DNA of 64,000 bases from Pegoplata infirma (lineage: Eukaryota > Arthropoda > Insecta > Diptera > Anthomyiidae), in assembly GCA_963921195.1 (NCBI GenBank), contig OY992536.1, positions 103,318,778 to 103,382,777 of the forward strand, given 5' to 3'. Shown one piece after another: positions 11,470 to 23,608 of the stretch. Position numbers and translations under genes: made by a program. Numbering within the stretch: the first letter of the stretch is position 1; every line of letters begins with the position of its first letter. The notes under the pieces were generated by a model, which searched no databases, was not told the DNA's origin, and saw nothing but the letters and a program-made list of their open reading frames with translations.

Positions 11470-11715
11470 ATTTTATTTTATTTTATTTTATTTTATTTTA
11501 TTTTATTTTATTTTATTTTATTTTATTTTATTTTATTTTATTTTATTTTATTTTATTTTATTTTATTTTATTTTATTTTATTTTATTTTATTTTATTTTA
11601 TTTTATTTTATTTTATTTTATTTTATTTTATTTTATTTTATTTTATTTTATTTTATTTTATTTTATTTTATTTTAATTTTATTTTGTTTTATTTTATTTT
11701 ATTTTGTTTATTTTA
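11470..11715. repeat. Second (TTTTA)n array
   Basis: About 205 bp of perfect TTTTA, then a degraded end with TTTTG and TTTAA variants. It begins directly at the end of the second 558-bp unit (TGTAATAAATTTTA), so the pentamer may have grown from the unit's own AT-rich 3' end. Confidence 0.95.
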
Positions 11716-11744
11716 TTTGTTAAATTTATTGGTTTAATCGAAAA

Positions 11745-11815
11745 GTGGTAAAAATTACCTTCGTGTCGTGGTAGCATAACAGATCAAGGCCTCTGGTGGG
11801 AATCGAACACTGTGT
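11745..11815 (-). ncRNA. tRNA-like T-arm relic
   Basis: On the minus strand, TGTTCGATTCCCACCAGAGG has a box B-type sequence similar to that in the plus-strand SINE head at 29788. No box A is visible where it should be; an INE-1-like copy begins there. Treated as a truncated SINE. Confidence 0.35.
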
Positions 11816-11824
11816 CTATTTTAC

Positions 11825-12512
11825 CCCTTTTTATACCCTCCAACCACAGTATGGGGGTATACTCACTTTGTCATTCCGTGTGTAACACATCGAAATATCG
11901 GTCGGGGACCCCATAAAGTATATATAATATTGATCCATGATAGAATCTAAGACATTCTAGCGATGTCCGTCCGTCCGTCCGTCCATCCGTCTGTAGAAAT
12001 AACGATGCAGTCCAAACCAAAAGAGCTGGACCCCTGAAATTGGGCAAGAATATCTCCTATGTTACTGGTAAGGTTAAGTTCGAAGATGGGCAAAATCGGA
12101 CCAGGGGGAAAAAAGTTCCCCCTTGAAGAACTAAAACGACCCCTGAAAAATACGATATTTTTACGAGTTTTTTTAATTTTTGCTTATCAAATGTAATATT
12201 TGTATGCCATATTATGTTCATAGACCTTCGCTTGGACCAAGGGGGTTAGAAAATTCGATTTTTTTCAGGCCGCCCCCCTTTGGGGGCGTGGTTATCGAAA
12301 TTAATTAAAAATAACAATAAAAATTTATTATTTAAGCATAAATACCATAAAAAAATAATTTATAAACATATAGAGCGGGGGTACAGGTGTCCCCCACCAA
12401 ATCCGCCGACGCCCCTCCCCACCCAAAAAAAAAATACGCCCCTGCATTTTTTTTTTAAATTTTAAACGTGTTGGAGGGTATAAAAGATTCGGCACAGCCG
12501 AATTTAACACTC
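11825..12512 (+). mobile_element. INE-1/DINE-1-like element, near full length
   Basis: It starts TATACCCTCCAACCACAG, continues GTCATTCCGTGTGTAAC, CCCATAAAGTATATATAA, GACATTCTAGCGATGTCC and (GTCC)n, and ends GGCACAGCCGAATTTAACAC. This is the cleanest copy in the window. It has no coding capacity, as expected for this non-autonomous family. Confidence 0.8.
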
Positions 12513-12519
12513 TTACTTG

Positions 12520-12640
12520 TTTGAGTTCTTTTATGCTTTTTTGGCCTTCTTAGAAGCAATTTTTTAAATACTTTTTGTTAAAAAAGGCTTTCAGTAAATG
12601 AAACATTACTTCTAAGAAGGTCAAAAAGGAAAAGAGAATT
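12520..12640. repeat. Short inverted repeat with GGCCTTCTTAGAAG arms
   Basis: TTTTTGGCCTTCTTAGAAG near 12540 pairs with CTTCTAAGAAGGTCAAAAA near 12612. About 60 bp lies between the arms. It sits inside the right part of the hAT element. Confidence 0.5.
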
Positions 12641-12811
12641 CCAGAAAGGGGTAATCTATTCACAAAAAACAGCGTAACTTAGAAAAAATATAGATTATGC
12701 TTGGAAAATTTGTGTTTTTTTATTTTTTTGGAATCATAAAAAGTCTGAAGGGGCCCCGAGACATGCATTGCCTAGGGGCCCCGACATGGCTAATCCGGCC
12801 CTGTATACATA

Positions 12812-13134
12812 TAACTGTTTATAATGTTCAAGAAATATTAAAAGATAAAAATTGCACTATTTTTTTGTTATTATTTACATTTTAGTAATAAACAATGTTG
12901 CCAATATTACTAAAATGCTTCAAAAACGCTGAATATACAAAAATACTCAATTCAACCCCTGGAATTCCTCTCGTTTTAAATCGTTTTAATTTTAAAACGA
13001 GCTAAAAACATTTTTATTTTGACATATTACAACAAAAAAAAATGTATGGTAAAACGAGGCATAAAAATGGTTTTTAAGCATAAAACGAAAAATGTTGCTA
13101 AAAATGGTTTTTAGCTGTAAGTGAGAACAGGGTA
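12812..13134. other. AT-rich spacer with AAAACGA-type inverted motifs
   Basis: No gene is seen. TCGTTTTAA/TTAAAACGA near 12970-13005 and TGGTTTTTAGC-type repeats near 13070-13120 form small hairpins. Confidence 0.4.
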
Positions 13135-14318
13135 TAAGCTTAAATCTATATATGTAAAAATGGATGTGTGTATGTATGTGGGTATGTATGTATGTTCCGT
13201 ATGTACTCGAAAAAGGCTGGACCGATCTTGATGAATATTCAGAATACACTGTCCAGAAAGATTTTTGATTTTTAGTCTGTGGGCGGAGGGGCGTGGAAAA
13301 ATCAAATTTTCACATTCTACCACTAATGACATCTTTATATAAAAAATGGATGGACCGATTGTGATGAAATTTTCACCACAGATAGTACTAACCGAGTACG
13401 AAATATAGGCGAAATTAGAGCGTAATCGGATAAAGAAGCGAAAAATGCCTTTGTATTGGATTAAAAGTTGTTTCTGCATGCTCCACAATCACGCAAAAAC
13501 GGCTGATCCGATTTTAATTGAATTTTCAGCACTAATAGTGCTAACCGAGTGAGGAACTATAGGTCGTATTATTCTACGATGGGTTAAAGAAGCGTAAAAT
13601 GTAATGCCCCTTTGTACTATACTAAACGTTATATGCCGGTTTTGCAATCACGCATAAACAGCTGAACCGATTTTCTTGCCATTTTCCTTTTTAGTGCTGA
13701 TAGTACTAACCGAGCGGTAACTATAAGAGTGCATTCGGAAAAAGAAATTCGCTGCACAGATAGTGCAAAGGTGGAACTGTAGGATGTTTAGGACCACGAT
13801 TGAACAAATAGGCATAAATTGCCACGCCCCTGTGTACTATACTGATCATTGTGCCTGTCTGTTTAACAATCACGCAAAAACAACTACGCCGAATCTGTCA
13901 CTACTAATAATACTAACCGAGCTGGGACTATTATAAGAGCGAGATTCGGCAAAGGGGTATAAAATACAACTAACATTTTTATATAGTAAAAAGTCTTCTT
14001 CGTCTTCCGCAATTACACAAAATCGGTTAAAACAGTTTCAATGAAATTTGTAGCACAGATAGTACTAACCGAAGACGCAACTTCGAACATTAGGCTATAT
14101 TAAAGCACTGTTCTATAAAAATCCATGGAATGACACACCCCTTTGTACAACGTTAAGTCTGTCTGTTTTACAATCTCGCAAAAACGACTAAATAATTTTT
14201 TTTCCGAGGGTAGAACTGGTTTCGTGCTTTACTTTTGTCCGACACTGTATATTAAAATCAAGATACAATATAAAATAAATGTTCTCTTAGGGCCAGCGAC
14301 GCGGACCGGGTCAGCTAG
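13135..14318 (+). repeat. Degenerate minisatellite, Helitron-like 3' end
   Basis: Units of about 130-150 bp each contain ACCGATTTT, AATTTTCAGCAC-type text, AGTACTAACCGAG, GAACTATAGG and CCCCTTTGTACTAT. The same unit builds 27786-29015. The tract ends GCGGACCGGGTCAGCTAGT; a GC-rich end followed by CTAG resembles Helitron 3' ends (compare 38207-38238). The Helitron assignment is inference. Confidence 0.65.
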
Positions 14319-14824
14319 TATTAAAAATAAATTCCTTTATACAGGCAGTAAGTACTCAATATACCGCCCATGCACTGAAATGATGATCATTACCACTATG
14401 ATGCAGTTTCATTAAAAACAAATTTAATGAAAATGTCATGTACATTGATGATGAATTTCAAAATATAGATAAAAATGTGTGATATGATGTCAGTATGATG
14501 AAAGCAGATGATGAAACCGTTTCATCAATATGATAAAATACGTATTTTTTTTTGTGTTAATCATCTAACTAATTAAACATTGTAATTATCATTTAGCGAT
14601 AGTAAATTAAAGAATGTCAACAACATAATCCCACCCGTTACCTGGAAATAACTCAAAATCTTTCGTTATAATCAAAAAAAAAAAAAAAAAAAAAGATGGT
14701 TAAGTATATTCTTATAGATTAAGCTATATTTAATAATAATTATCAAGTGGCTCCATTTATTGGCATACATATTTTCTATTTGCTCCGAATAATTGTTGAA
14801 AAAATAGTCTTTTGCTCCATTAAC
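14319..14824. other. AT-rich spacer with poly-A run
   Basis: No gene is seen. ATGATG-rich sequence spans 14375-14535. A 21-base poly-A run lies at about 14674-14694 and could be a retroposed tail, though no element is recognisable upstream. Confidence 0.4.
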
Positions 14825-15105
14825 TGTGTATTTAATTTAATATGATAACAATATTTGCACTCTTATACTGATTGATTTCCTACAAATCAGTTTTCAATTG
14901 TTTGAATAAAATATTTATACAAATGTGTACATTTCATAAAAAAACGTGTGGACATCGGCAGTAAAGATTTTGAAATAAATGATACTAGACTGTAGATAAT
15001 ACTATATATTTATAGGTACTTGAAAAATTAATACAAAAGATTTGTAAAGAACTGGTATATTGCGAAGGGAAGTATTCCAATTATTGTTTTCTTTCGCTAT
15101 AAACA
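14825..15105 (+). repeat. Ancient duplicate of the 59.02-59.24 kb segment
   Basis: Several ordered blocks match 59022-59235: GTATTTAAT, TATTTGCAC, TATACT-ATTGAT, CATTTCATAAAAAA, AAGATTTTGAAA, TAGGTA, and GCGA-GGAAGTAT-CCAATT. This looks like non-repeat host sequence. Because the other copy lies downstream of the aquaporin gene, the pair may mark a tandem duplication of the locus. Confidence 0.6.
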
Positions 15106-15261
15106 ATTTGGAACAGAAAACAAAACTACTAATTTCCAATTAAAATTTAGTTGATGCAACGAAAAATCGGTTAATGCATTTGCTTAAGGGTTTCCACAAT
15201 TGAATATCGATAATTACAACTACATTTAGTTGATATAACTGGTTTTTGATTGAAACAACTA
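15106..15261. other. AT-rich spacer
   Basis: No gene or repeat is recognised. TTAGTTGAT(A/G)CAAC-type words occur twice. Confidence 0.3.
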
Positions 15262-15880
15262 CACTGAAAAAAAAGACATAACTAGAATTAAGGAAAAAAT
15301 GTCTTTGAAAATTTATCATGAAATTTCCTAAAATTCACTTAAATTTAACTTAAAAATTATCAATTTTCTTAACTATGAGGAAAAAAGTTTAGTTCCCCGA
15401 GTAAAAAAAATGATATGACACAATATATAATTTAATATGGGTTCGTGTCTATTTTGATATAATCTTATACGAAAAATGGTTTCATAAAATTTGATCTTAT
15501 ATTATATAATAATATCAGTTTATATAACTTTATATCGACTTTGATACGAGTTTTGGTCTAATCCAATGATATAAAATTATATCCAATTATATTAAAATTT
15601 ATACAATTTTATAAATCGGATGTTTTTTTTAGTTTTTAATAAAAAGTTGAAAAATTAAAATAATAAAAATAAGTTGTTCTTGAAAAAGACTTAGAAAAAT
15701 TTCACAAAATGGAGTCATGTTAAATTTTATATAAAACACTTACAATTAGAAAGTATTTTCAAAAAAATTGTCCTTTGAAAAACTTGGAAAAATTTAAAAA
15801 AATGGAGTCATATAAAATTTTATATAAAACACTTAGAAAATATTTGCGATAAAAAAATGTTCCTTGAAAAAAGCTTAGAA

Positions 15881-17531
15881 CCCAGCAAAACTTTTCGGAG
15901 TCATTCAAAAATAACTAGTTCTGGAAGTACTTCAAAGCTTGTCATGATAGGTTCTCAAAGAGCATCCTGGAACTAGTCATGTCACAACTAGTTCTAGAAG
16001 TGATCCAAAAGGGTAATATTTTGATTCCAAAGAGCTTTTTTGGGGTAGTTTGGGAACTAGTGATTTGGAAGTAGTCGTACATGACTTCTGCACCACTTCC
16101 ATGAAACAAATACTGGTTCTCAAATAACATCTTAGAAGCTGTTTCAAAAACTTATAATTTTTTTCAAAAAAGAAAAATATATATATTTGATTACGTATTT
16201 CTCTGTTGCATCCGTCTATTTGGAAAAAGTCAAACCTTTTGAAATATGTACAGAGGGCTAAAAATATTAAGTATTGGGTAGTTTGTTTGGTATTATTAAG
16301 TATTGGGGCATTAGTGCAAATAGGTTTTTATAGATCCATTCAATTGCCTTACTACAATCTGGAATAAACTTCTTTATTTACTACAGCTGGAATTTTTTAT
16401 TACAAAAAGTAAACAAAACTTTCCAATTGTAGCAAAAATAGTAAGCAATTTGAGTAAGAGTCCCCGCACAACAATGTCGGTGACGTTTTTTACACACAAA
16501 TTTGGCAAGAAAAAACGCTCGACCGAAAACCGCTTGAATAAAATCAATTTTATTTTTGTGTCGGTTTCTCTCTCTTTTCAAATTTTTAATATGAAAATGT
16601 TGCCACATTCTTATAAATATTTCGATTATTTTCGATAAAGTAAACAAAAAAATGTGATCTCTAAAAAAAATATTTAAATTCTAAAAAAAAAAAACACAAA
16701 AAAACGAATCAATATGAGAAAATCACATTGATATTAAAAAAAACATAAAATTAAATAAAAAATGTGTCGAAAAAGTGAAAAATTTTGTAAATATCAACGA
16801 ATGACTGAATTAACCGCTGCCGCCTTTGTTTTGCGCCTATACTCTCTCACGACCGAAAACGTCAACCGCCCCGACATTGTTGTGCGGGGACTCTAACGCA
16901 ACTAAGTATATAATCGTATATTTTTTGGTCCCTACAATATTTTTTTTTTCCAAAAATCCCTTATTCTCCTTCTAGATAATTTTTAATTGCATATTTTCAA
17001 CAAAAAATAATTCAAAAATGGTTTTTTTTTTGCAAAAAAAAAAATGTACAAAATGTTCCTAGACTGCTTCCCCAGAACTAGTTCTGATGGTGACAGTTTC
17101 AAACAAAAATCATGGGTTAAAGAATGGGATAAAGAATTGGTTCTAGAATGACTTTAAGAACCGTTCCATACATGGGTTCCTAGACTACTTTCCTAGAACT
17201 AGTTCTGATGGTGACAATTTCAAACAAAAATCATGACTCTGAGAACGAGATAGAGAACTAGTGCCACAATAGCTTCTTGGAGGTAGTTCCTGTCGTGACA
17301 ATTTCAAAAAAAAATCATGGGTTAAAGAATGGGATAAAGAACTGGTTCTAGAAGTAGTGATGGAACCGTTCCATAGGAGGGGTGATTGTTCCTAGACTAC
17401 TTCCTTAGAACTAGTTCTGAGGGTGACAATTTCAAACAAAAATCATGACTCTGAGAACGAGATAGAGAACTAGTCGAGCAAAAAAGAAGTACTCCAGCAC
17501 TAGTTCTGGAAGTCATGCAAGTTTTGCTGGG
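15881..17531. mobile_element. Element with CCCAGCAAAACTT ends, inside copy C
   Basis: The left end is CCCAGCAAAACTT and the right end AAGTTTTGCTGGG. Just inside are repeats of CTAGTTCTGGAAG and CAATTTCAAACAAAAATCA. Comparison with the uninterrupted text of copy D (CTTAGAAAAA) confirms the insertion point. It has no transposase and holds the PIF/Harbinger-like MITE at 16458. Confidence 0.75.
16458..16893. mobile_element. PIF/Harbinger-like MITE, TAA duplication
   Basis: The terminal inverted repeats GAGTCCCCGCACAACAATGT and ACATTGTTGTGCGGGGACTC are at least 20 bp and perfect. TAA lies directly outside both ends. A three-base TAA/TTA duplication is characteristic of PIF/Harbinger. The 436-bp interior has no transposase; the small frames on both strands are not convincing genes. 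Confidence 0.8.
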
Positions 17532-18005
17532 AAAAAATTTAAAAGATGGAGTCATATAAAATTTTATATAAAACACTTAGAAAATATTCGCTATAAAAAA
17601 GTGGTGCTTGGAAAAAACTTAGAAAAATAAAAAAATATGAAGTCATGAAATTTTATATAAAACACTTTGAAAATATTTGCGATAAAAATATGTTTTTGGA
17701 AAAAACTTAAAAAAATTTAAAAATAATGGAGGCATATAAAATTTCATATACAACACTTAGAAATTTGCAATGATGCATTGGACCAGATGTTACAACACAT
17801 AGTTGTGTATAGCAATATCTTAAAAAAATCGCACATCAAAATTTATTATATAAATTTATCTCGCAAGACATAGTGTCACACATGATCATATATGAAATAA
17901 TATGACTATATAAAAGTATATAAGATCATATTAAATTATTTTTACTCGGGTCATTTACTTATAATTAGTTCATAGTTTTCTTTAAATAGATATTTTAATA
18001 TCCCG

Positions 18006-18895
18006 CCCGAGTAAAGAAAATGATATGACACAATATATAATTTAATATGGGTGCGTGTCTATTTTGATATAAGCTTATACGAAAAATGGTTTCATAAGAT
18101 TTGATCGAAAATTATCTAATAATATCAGTTTATATAACTTTATATCGACTTTGATACGAGTTTTGGTCTAATCCAATGATATAAAATTATATCCAATTAT
18201 ATTAAAATTTATGCAATATTATAAATCTGATGTTTTTTTTTAGTTTTTAATAAAAATTTGAAAAATTAAAATAATAAAAATTAGTTGTTCTTCAAAAAAA
18301 CTTAGAAAAATTTCAAAAAAATGGAGACATGTTAAATTTTATATAAACCACTTAGAAAATATTCTCATAAAAACTTTGTCCTTATAAAAACTTAGAAAAA
18401 TTTTAAAAAATGGAGTCATATATAATTTTATATAAAACATTTAGAAAATATTTGCGATAAAAAAATGTTCCTTGAAAAAACTTAGAAAAAATTTTAAAGA
18501 TGGAGTCATATAAAATTTTATATAAAACACTTATAAAATATTCGTGATAAAAAAGTGGTGCTTGGAAAAAACTTAGAAAAACAAAAAAATATGAAGTCAT
18601 ATGAAATTTTATATAAAACACGTTGCAAATATTTGCGTTCTTGGAAAAAACTTAGAAAAATTAAAAAATAATGGAGGCACATAAAATTTTATATAAAACA
18701 CTTAGAAATTTGTAATGATGCATGGGACCAGATGTTACAACATATAATTACGTATGTCGATATCTTAAAAAAATCGCACATCAAAATTTATTATATAAAT
18801 TTATCTCGCAAGACATAGTGTCACACATGATCATATATGAAATAATATGACTATATAAAAGTATATAAGATCATATTAAATTATTTTTACTCGGG
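18006..18895. mobile_element. MITE with CCCGAGTAAA ends, copy D
   Basis: This is an uninterrupted relative of copy C, with the same start, the same GGAGTCATATAAAATTTTAT internal repeats, the same AAGACATAGTGTCACACATG block near the end, and a TTTTTACTCGGG terminus. No coding sequence. Confidence 0.75.
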
Positions 18896-19377
18896 GTGAT
18901 ATAAAAATTTATAAAAAACACTTAGAAAATATTTGCGATAAAAAAATGTTCCTTGAAAAAAACTTAGAAAAAATTTAAAAGATGGAGTCACATAAAATTT
19001 TATATAAAACACTTAGAAAATATTCGTGATAAAAGTAATGCTTGGAAAAAACTTAGAAAAATAAAAAAATATGGAGTCATATGAAATTTTATATAAAACA
19101 CTTTGAAAATATTTGCGATAAAAATATGATCTTGGAAAAAACTTAAAAAATAATAAAAGCATATAAAATTTTATATAAAACACTTAGAAATTTGCAATGA
19201 TGCATGGGACCAGATGTTACAACATATAGTTATGTATGGCGATATCTTAAAAAAATCGCACATCAAAATTTATTATATAAATTTATCTCGCAAGACATAG
19301 TGTCACACATGATCATATATGAAATAATATGACTATATAAAAGTATATAAGACCATATTAAATTATTTTTACTCGGG
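18896..19377. mobile_element. MITE copy E, 3' part only
   Basis: It repeats the second half of copy D (from AAACACTTAGAAAATATTTGCG to TTTTTACTCGGG) and lacks the left end. It probably arose by tandem duplication or unequal exchange with copy D. Confidence 0.65.
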
Positions 19378-20773
19378 CGAGTAAAAAAGTTTTTATATAG
19401 TTGTATATAATTTTATAAACATCATATATGATTATATAGAATTATATAGAATTTGATGCGAAAAATGAGTCGATAAAACCATATCGAGGGCCTATATTCC
19501 CCTCTATCTTCCATTTTCACGAAAATTACTTTTTGATGGCAAAATATTCAGTAAAACGGCCCTCATCTATGGTATAAAATTCAGAACAAAAATATTTTTT
19601 TGCTATTTTATTTGCATTTTTGGTTTTCTCTATCTCTTACACAATTAATTTTTCTGAATGCAAAACCCTCTATCTTTTCAAATAATTAATTTATAAATAT
19701 TTGTTTTGAATAATTTTATCATGCATTACATGTTTTCATACTAATTTTTGCATGCTGCACATGAATTTATCAACAAAATTCCAGAACCACGATTTTGGTC
19801 CACTGATGCTAATTTTTTCTGAAAATTCTTGTTTGACTTTTTTAAAAAATATGTCTCAAACTTTGGATGTCTTGTGTACATTATGAAACAAAAATTTTTA
19901 TCTTAAAAATCCCGATGCTGATCAGCATCTGTGGACCAAAATCCCGTTTTTATTTTTTTTACTATTTCTTACATAACATACTCAACAGTTTGTCAACTTT
20001 TGAGACGAATTCGGTAAAAAAAATAATTTTTGTCTTAACAATCCGCACCTGTGCACACTGGTCGATCCCATTGGCCAAAAATAAAAAATAAAAGTCAAAA
20101 GTTTGTCACCAAATGTGGCGTCACTATTTCTTATAAAAACAAGGTTTAAAAATTTATAGTTGTTTTTGTTTTGTTCCAACTGTACTCTTTAAGAACAGCT
20201 TCAAAAGAGAGACAGAGTTAACAGTTGGTTTTTAAAGTGTGAAAAAGTGGAAAATTAAGTGCAAATTCAAATTATTTAAAACATTAAAAAAAAAAATTGT
20301 GTTGAAATAAATCAAAATGAATATTGTATTAAAAAGTATTAACTAAATTTTAAAATTATTACAAAGTGCTTAGCTTGTTGTGGATTTTTTATAAAATTAT
20401 TATTTTCCCAGTGCGATTTTTAGTGTTTGTTCGTCCATATATTTAAATTTCAACTAGAGTTTTAGTTGTGTTACCCCCAGAAATCTCCAATGGGATTTTT
20501 TTTGGTTTATTAGTTAATATTCCAAGATTCTAAAATTGTTAATATCAGCTGCTTTGGTCTGCCCGTCTTTGAGTTATCTCCCACAATTCAAAGCGGCCTC
20601 GATGTTTTTTTGTCCAAATTTGTGTGGTGTTTTGTTAATTTATGTTTGCGTTGCTCTGTTATTGTTATGCATGTAAAGAAATGTGTTTGTTTTTTCTTTT
20701 CCATGAACTTTTAATTTAATTTTTTCTTAATTTTATCCTTATTATAAATTGTTTTTGCAATAGGCACATGTTA

Positions 20774-21209
20774 TAATTGCAAAATTTCGCGATCACATAT
20801 TTTTGATATTTGGTGCTTCAAAAGAGGTTCAAATGCTGAAAAAGCTCGAAAAGTGAAGGATACCGTGAAAAGCTATATTAAAAATGGGGGCTACACATTT
20901 AAGAAAGCCAATTAGAAGCACGCTTAAATGATATTTGCAAAAAAAATTCAGAATTTTGGCAAAAATGCAATCGTGTAAAAACAAGAGTTCAAAATACATA
21001 TTCTGATTGGCTTGCCGAAAAGGAGTCGATTTTTATTAAACTCAGAAAAATCTGAGTTGAATCAAGATCGAGGACGTCCTAGATTAAGTTTCGGAGAGTG
21101 TTCAAGCAGGACAAAGCGACGACGAATAGCAGAAATAGAAAAAAGCAATATTGCATATTTATTTTTTTATAGCAGTTTAAAAATTGGTAATATTAAGGCA
21201 GTTTTTTAG
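20774..21209 (+). pseudogene. Decayed transposon-borne ORF with GRPRLSFGECSSRTKRRR
   Basis: After a plausible acceptor (TTTTTGCAATAG), a reading frame runs through KARKVKDTVKSYIKNGG. It is broken by a frameshift near 20911, continues in another frame with FWQKCNRVKTRVQNTYSDWL, and shifts again near 21050 into SELNQDRGRPRLSFGECSS. Two frameshifts within 300 bp show that it is dead. The GRPxxSF...S.RTKRRR motif recalls N-terminal regions of uncharacterised, mobile-element-associated insect and cnidarian proteins; I cannot name the family. It lies inside the TCGA-flanked element, so it is probably that element's own gene. Confidence 0.5.
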
Positions 21210-21701
21210 TTACAACACCCCTTAACTTTCTATAATTTTTAATTACATGTCTAAATTTGTATTTAGACCTTACTACAAAGTCATGTTATTCTAAATTATA
21301 GATTTGGATTATATTAAATTACAGAGTTAAAACAATACTGAATTATAGAATTAGAACAATATTGAATTATACTGTGAACACTCCTATTGTATTATATGAT
21401 TTAAGGCAATTTTACTTAACGAAATGTCAAAATACCCCCTATTATGAGGTTAGTTGGTAATCCTCTTAAGTAAAAACCGACACTTGGATTTATAACTTCA
21501 TTTGGTGAGCATCAATAAACGGAAGAATTTGAATTCCCCACTTTCCTAATCATTTCTTTGTTTCAATTTCTTTTATGGTTGGTTACTGGATTATACTCAG
21601 TGGAATCTATTTCTAAAAGGTAAATTTAGGAGTTTATCTACTCGCTACGGCAAATTTACAATTTGCTGCATTTGTATTCATTACATTTTGTTTTATATTT
21701 A

Positions 21702-23608
21702 CCCAGCAAAATTTTTTGGAATCGTTTCTTTGTGAATGTATTCTAGAATAGATTCCCCAGTAATCTTACTCCATTCCTCTACTGTTTCCACGGAATCGAT
21801 AAAAAAACTTACAATTTTTGAAAAAAATGTCAAACAGAAAAATAAAATTTATAAAAAAAAAACAATTTATTTGTTAACTTTTTGTTGACAAATTTTTAGA
21901 TTTTCGCAGCACTTTTTTTTTGATTTTTAATACATTCTGGATACATATGGCAGAATTAACGTAAGTACGCATCTTAATTTGGTATACAATACACGCGGTA
22001 CTTATAATTTGTTTTATTTGTGCTTTCAGATTGTAAAAACATACAAATTTGAAGCTGCAATTTAAAAGAATTGATTGTCGGCTGTACTAACGGAAATATT
22101 TAGACGCATTCTGATATGAATTTGTTCATTGTTTTAATATGATCAGGAATTTAGCATGTATGTATCCACAGTTTTGAATAATTTTTGATATGTACAAAAT
22201 GTTTAAAAGTTCGCGATTTTTTCCTAAGGAAAATCTCGAGAAATTTTAGATTTTAATAGGAAAAATGTGTCAAAATCTAAGCCATTTCTACAGGAAAAAT
22301 TTCTCAGAATCTGAAACTTTTTCTATAGGAAACATGTCTCAGAATCTGAAACTTTTTCTATAGGAAACATGTCTCAGAATCTGAGACTTGTCTCAGAATC
22401 TGTGACTTTTTCTATCAGAAAAATGTCTCAGAATCTGTGACTTTTTTTATAGGAAAAATGTCTCAGAGTCTGAGACTTTTTCTATAGGAAAAATGTCTCA
22501 GAATCTGAGACCTTTTCTATAGGAAAAATGTCTCAGAATCTGAGACTTTTTCTACAGAAAAAATATCTCAGAATCTGAGACATTTTCTACAGAAAAAATA
22601 TCTCAGAATCTGAAACTTTTTCTATAGAAAAAATGTTTCAGAATCTGAGACTTTTTTTACACGAAAAATGTTTCAGAATTTAAGACTTTTTCTTTAGGAA
22701 AAATATCTCAGAATCTGAAACTTTTTCTATAGGTAAAATGCCTCAGAATCTGAGAATTTTTCTATAAGAAAAATGTCTAAGAATCTGACAATTCTGAGAC
22801 AGATTCTGAGACATTTTTCCTAAAGAAAAAGTCATATATTCTGAGATATATGAATATATATAGAAAAAGTCTCAGATTCTGAAACATTTTTCCTATAGAA
22901 AAATTCTCAGATTCTGAGACATTTTTCCTATAGAAAAATTCGCAGATTCTGAAAAAATGTGTCAAAATTAAAGCATTTTTCTATAGAAAAAAATGTCTCA
23001 GAATCTGAGACTATTTCTATAGAAATAATATTTCACAATCTGACAAACTTTTACAACAAATATATTTTTCCCATAACAACAATTCTAAGATTCTGAAACA
23101 TTTTTCCTAAAGAAAAAGTATGGTGCTGAGCCATTTTTTCTATGGAAAGTCTCGGATTCATAAATATATTCTGTTATTTTCTATTATTTTAATTAGTTCT
23201 ATTGGGAAAGTTCTCTCCTTCTTTTTTATTGGTTGTTTAAATCCTTAATACATAAGTCTGTAGATTTTCTCTTAATAAGATTAGTTTAAAAATTTTTGTA
23301 AAAAAAAAATAAAAAATTTAAAAAATAATTTCATTTCATTATTCAGAACTAGTTCCATAATTCATTACATGGAACAGATATGTAACCGCTAAAAAATCGC
23401 GGAGTCCCTTCTTGTACCACTATATGCAACATATTCTAGAATAGATTCCGTAGAACAGATAAGTGTTCTAGTTTGGAGGAAAAGGATGTATTGCTTTCGT
23501 GACAATCTCAAACAAAAACCATCGATGATACAATGCATAGTAGAATCGATTGCAGGGTAGTATAGTTGATTCCACAACCGATTCTTTGGAATCGAACATT
23601 TTGCTGGG
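21702..23608. mobile_element. Element with CCCAGCAAAAT ends, TA duplication
   Basis: It starts CCCAGCAAAATTTTTTGGAA and ends ATTTTGCTGGG, flanked by TA on both sides. Inside the ends are GGAATCGA and CAATCTCAAACAAAAACCA-like repeats shared with 15881-17531. The centre is a 35-bp dyad satellite tract. No transposase is visible. Confidence 0.75.
22210..23165. repeat. 35-bp dyad satellite, locus 2 (moderately decayed)
   Basis: About 25 units of ATGTCTCAGAATCTGAGAC plus TTTTTCTATAGGAAAA. Units are more regular than at locus 1 but vary in length. The run flips apparent phase near 22800, which is expected for a self-complementary monomer. It sits wholly within the 21702-23608 element. Confidence 0.9.

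Larger units (their letters stand above)
7803..12803. mobile_element. hAT-type element, 8-bp duplication TATACATA
   Basis: The left end is CAGGCCCGGATTACCC. The right end, reverse-complemented, is CAGGGCCGGATTAGCC (14 of 16 identical). TATACATA flanks both sides directly (7795-7802 and 12804-12811). Eight-base duplications and CAGGG-type ends are diagnostic of hAT. At 5.0 kb it has no transposase. The interior is filled by later material: a MITE at 8231-8810, (TTTTA)n arrays, the 558-bp tRNA-like repeats and an INE-1-like copy at 11825-12512. Subterminal repeats GGGGCCCC, TAATTATTACTTGGTAAAA and ATGCGCC recur at 7850-8200. Confidence 0.85.
15396..17950. mobile_element. MITE with CCCGAGTAAAA ends, copy C, interrupted
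   Basis: It starts CCCGAGTAAAAAAAATGATATG and ends TTTTTACTCGGG, with TC on both sides. It carries internal repeats of GGAGTCATATAAAATTTTAT with AAACACTTAGAAAATATT. It is split at about 15881 by a CCCAGC-ended element. Copies D and E below share the sequence. Confidence 0.75.

Noticed and set aside
13111..13488. 125-codon minus-strand frame
   Set aside because: It reads through minisatellite units; repeat periodicity explains the openness.
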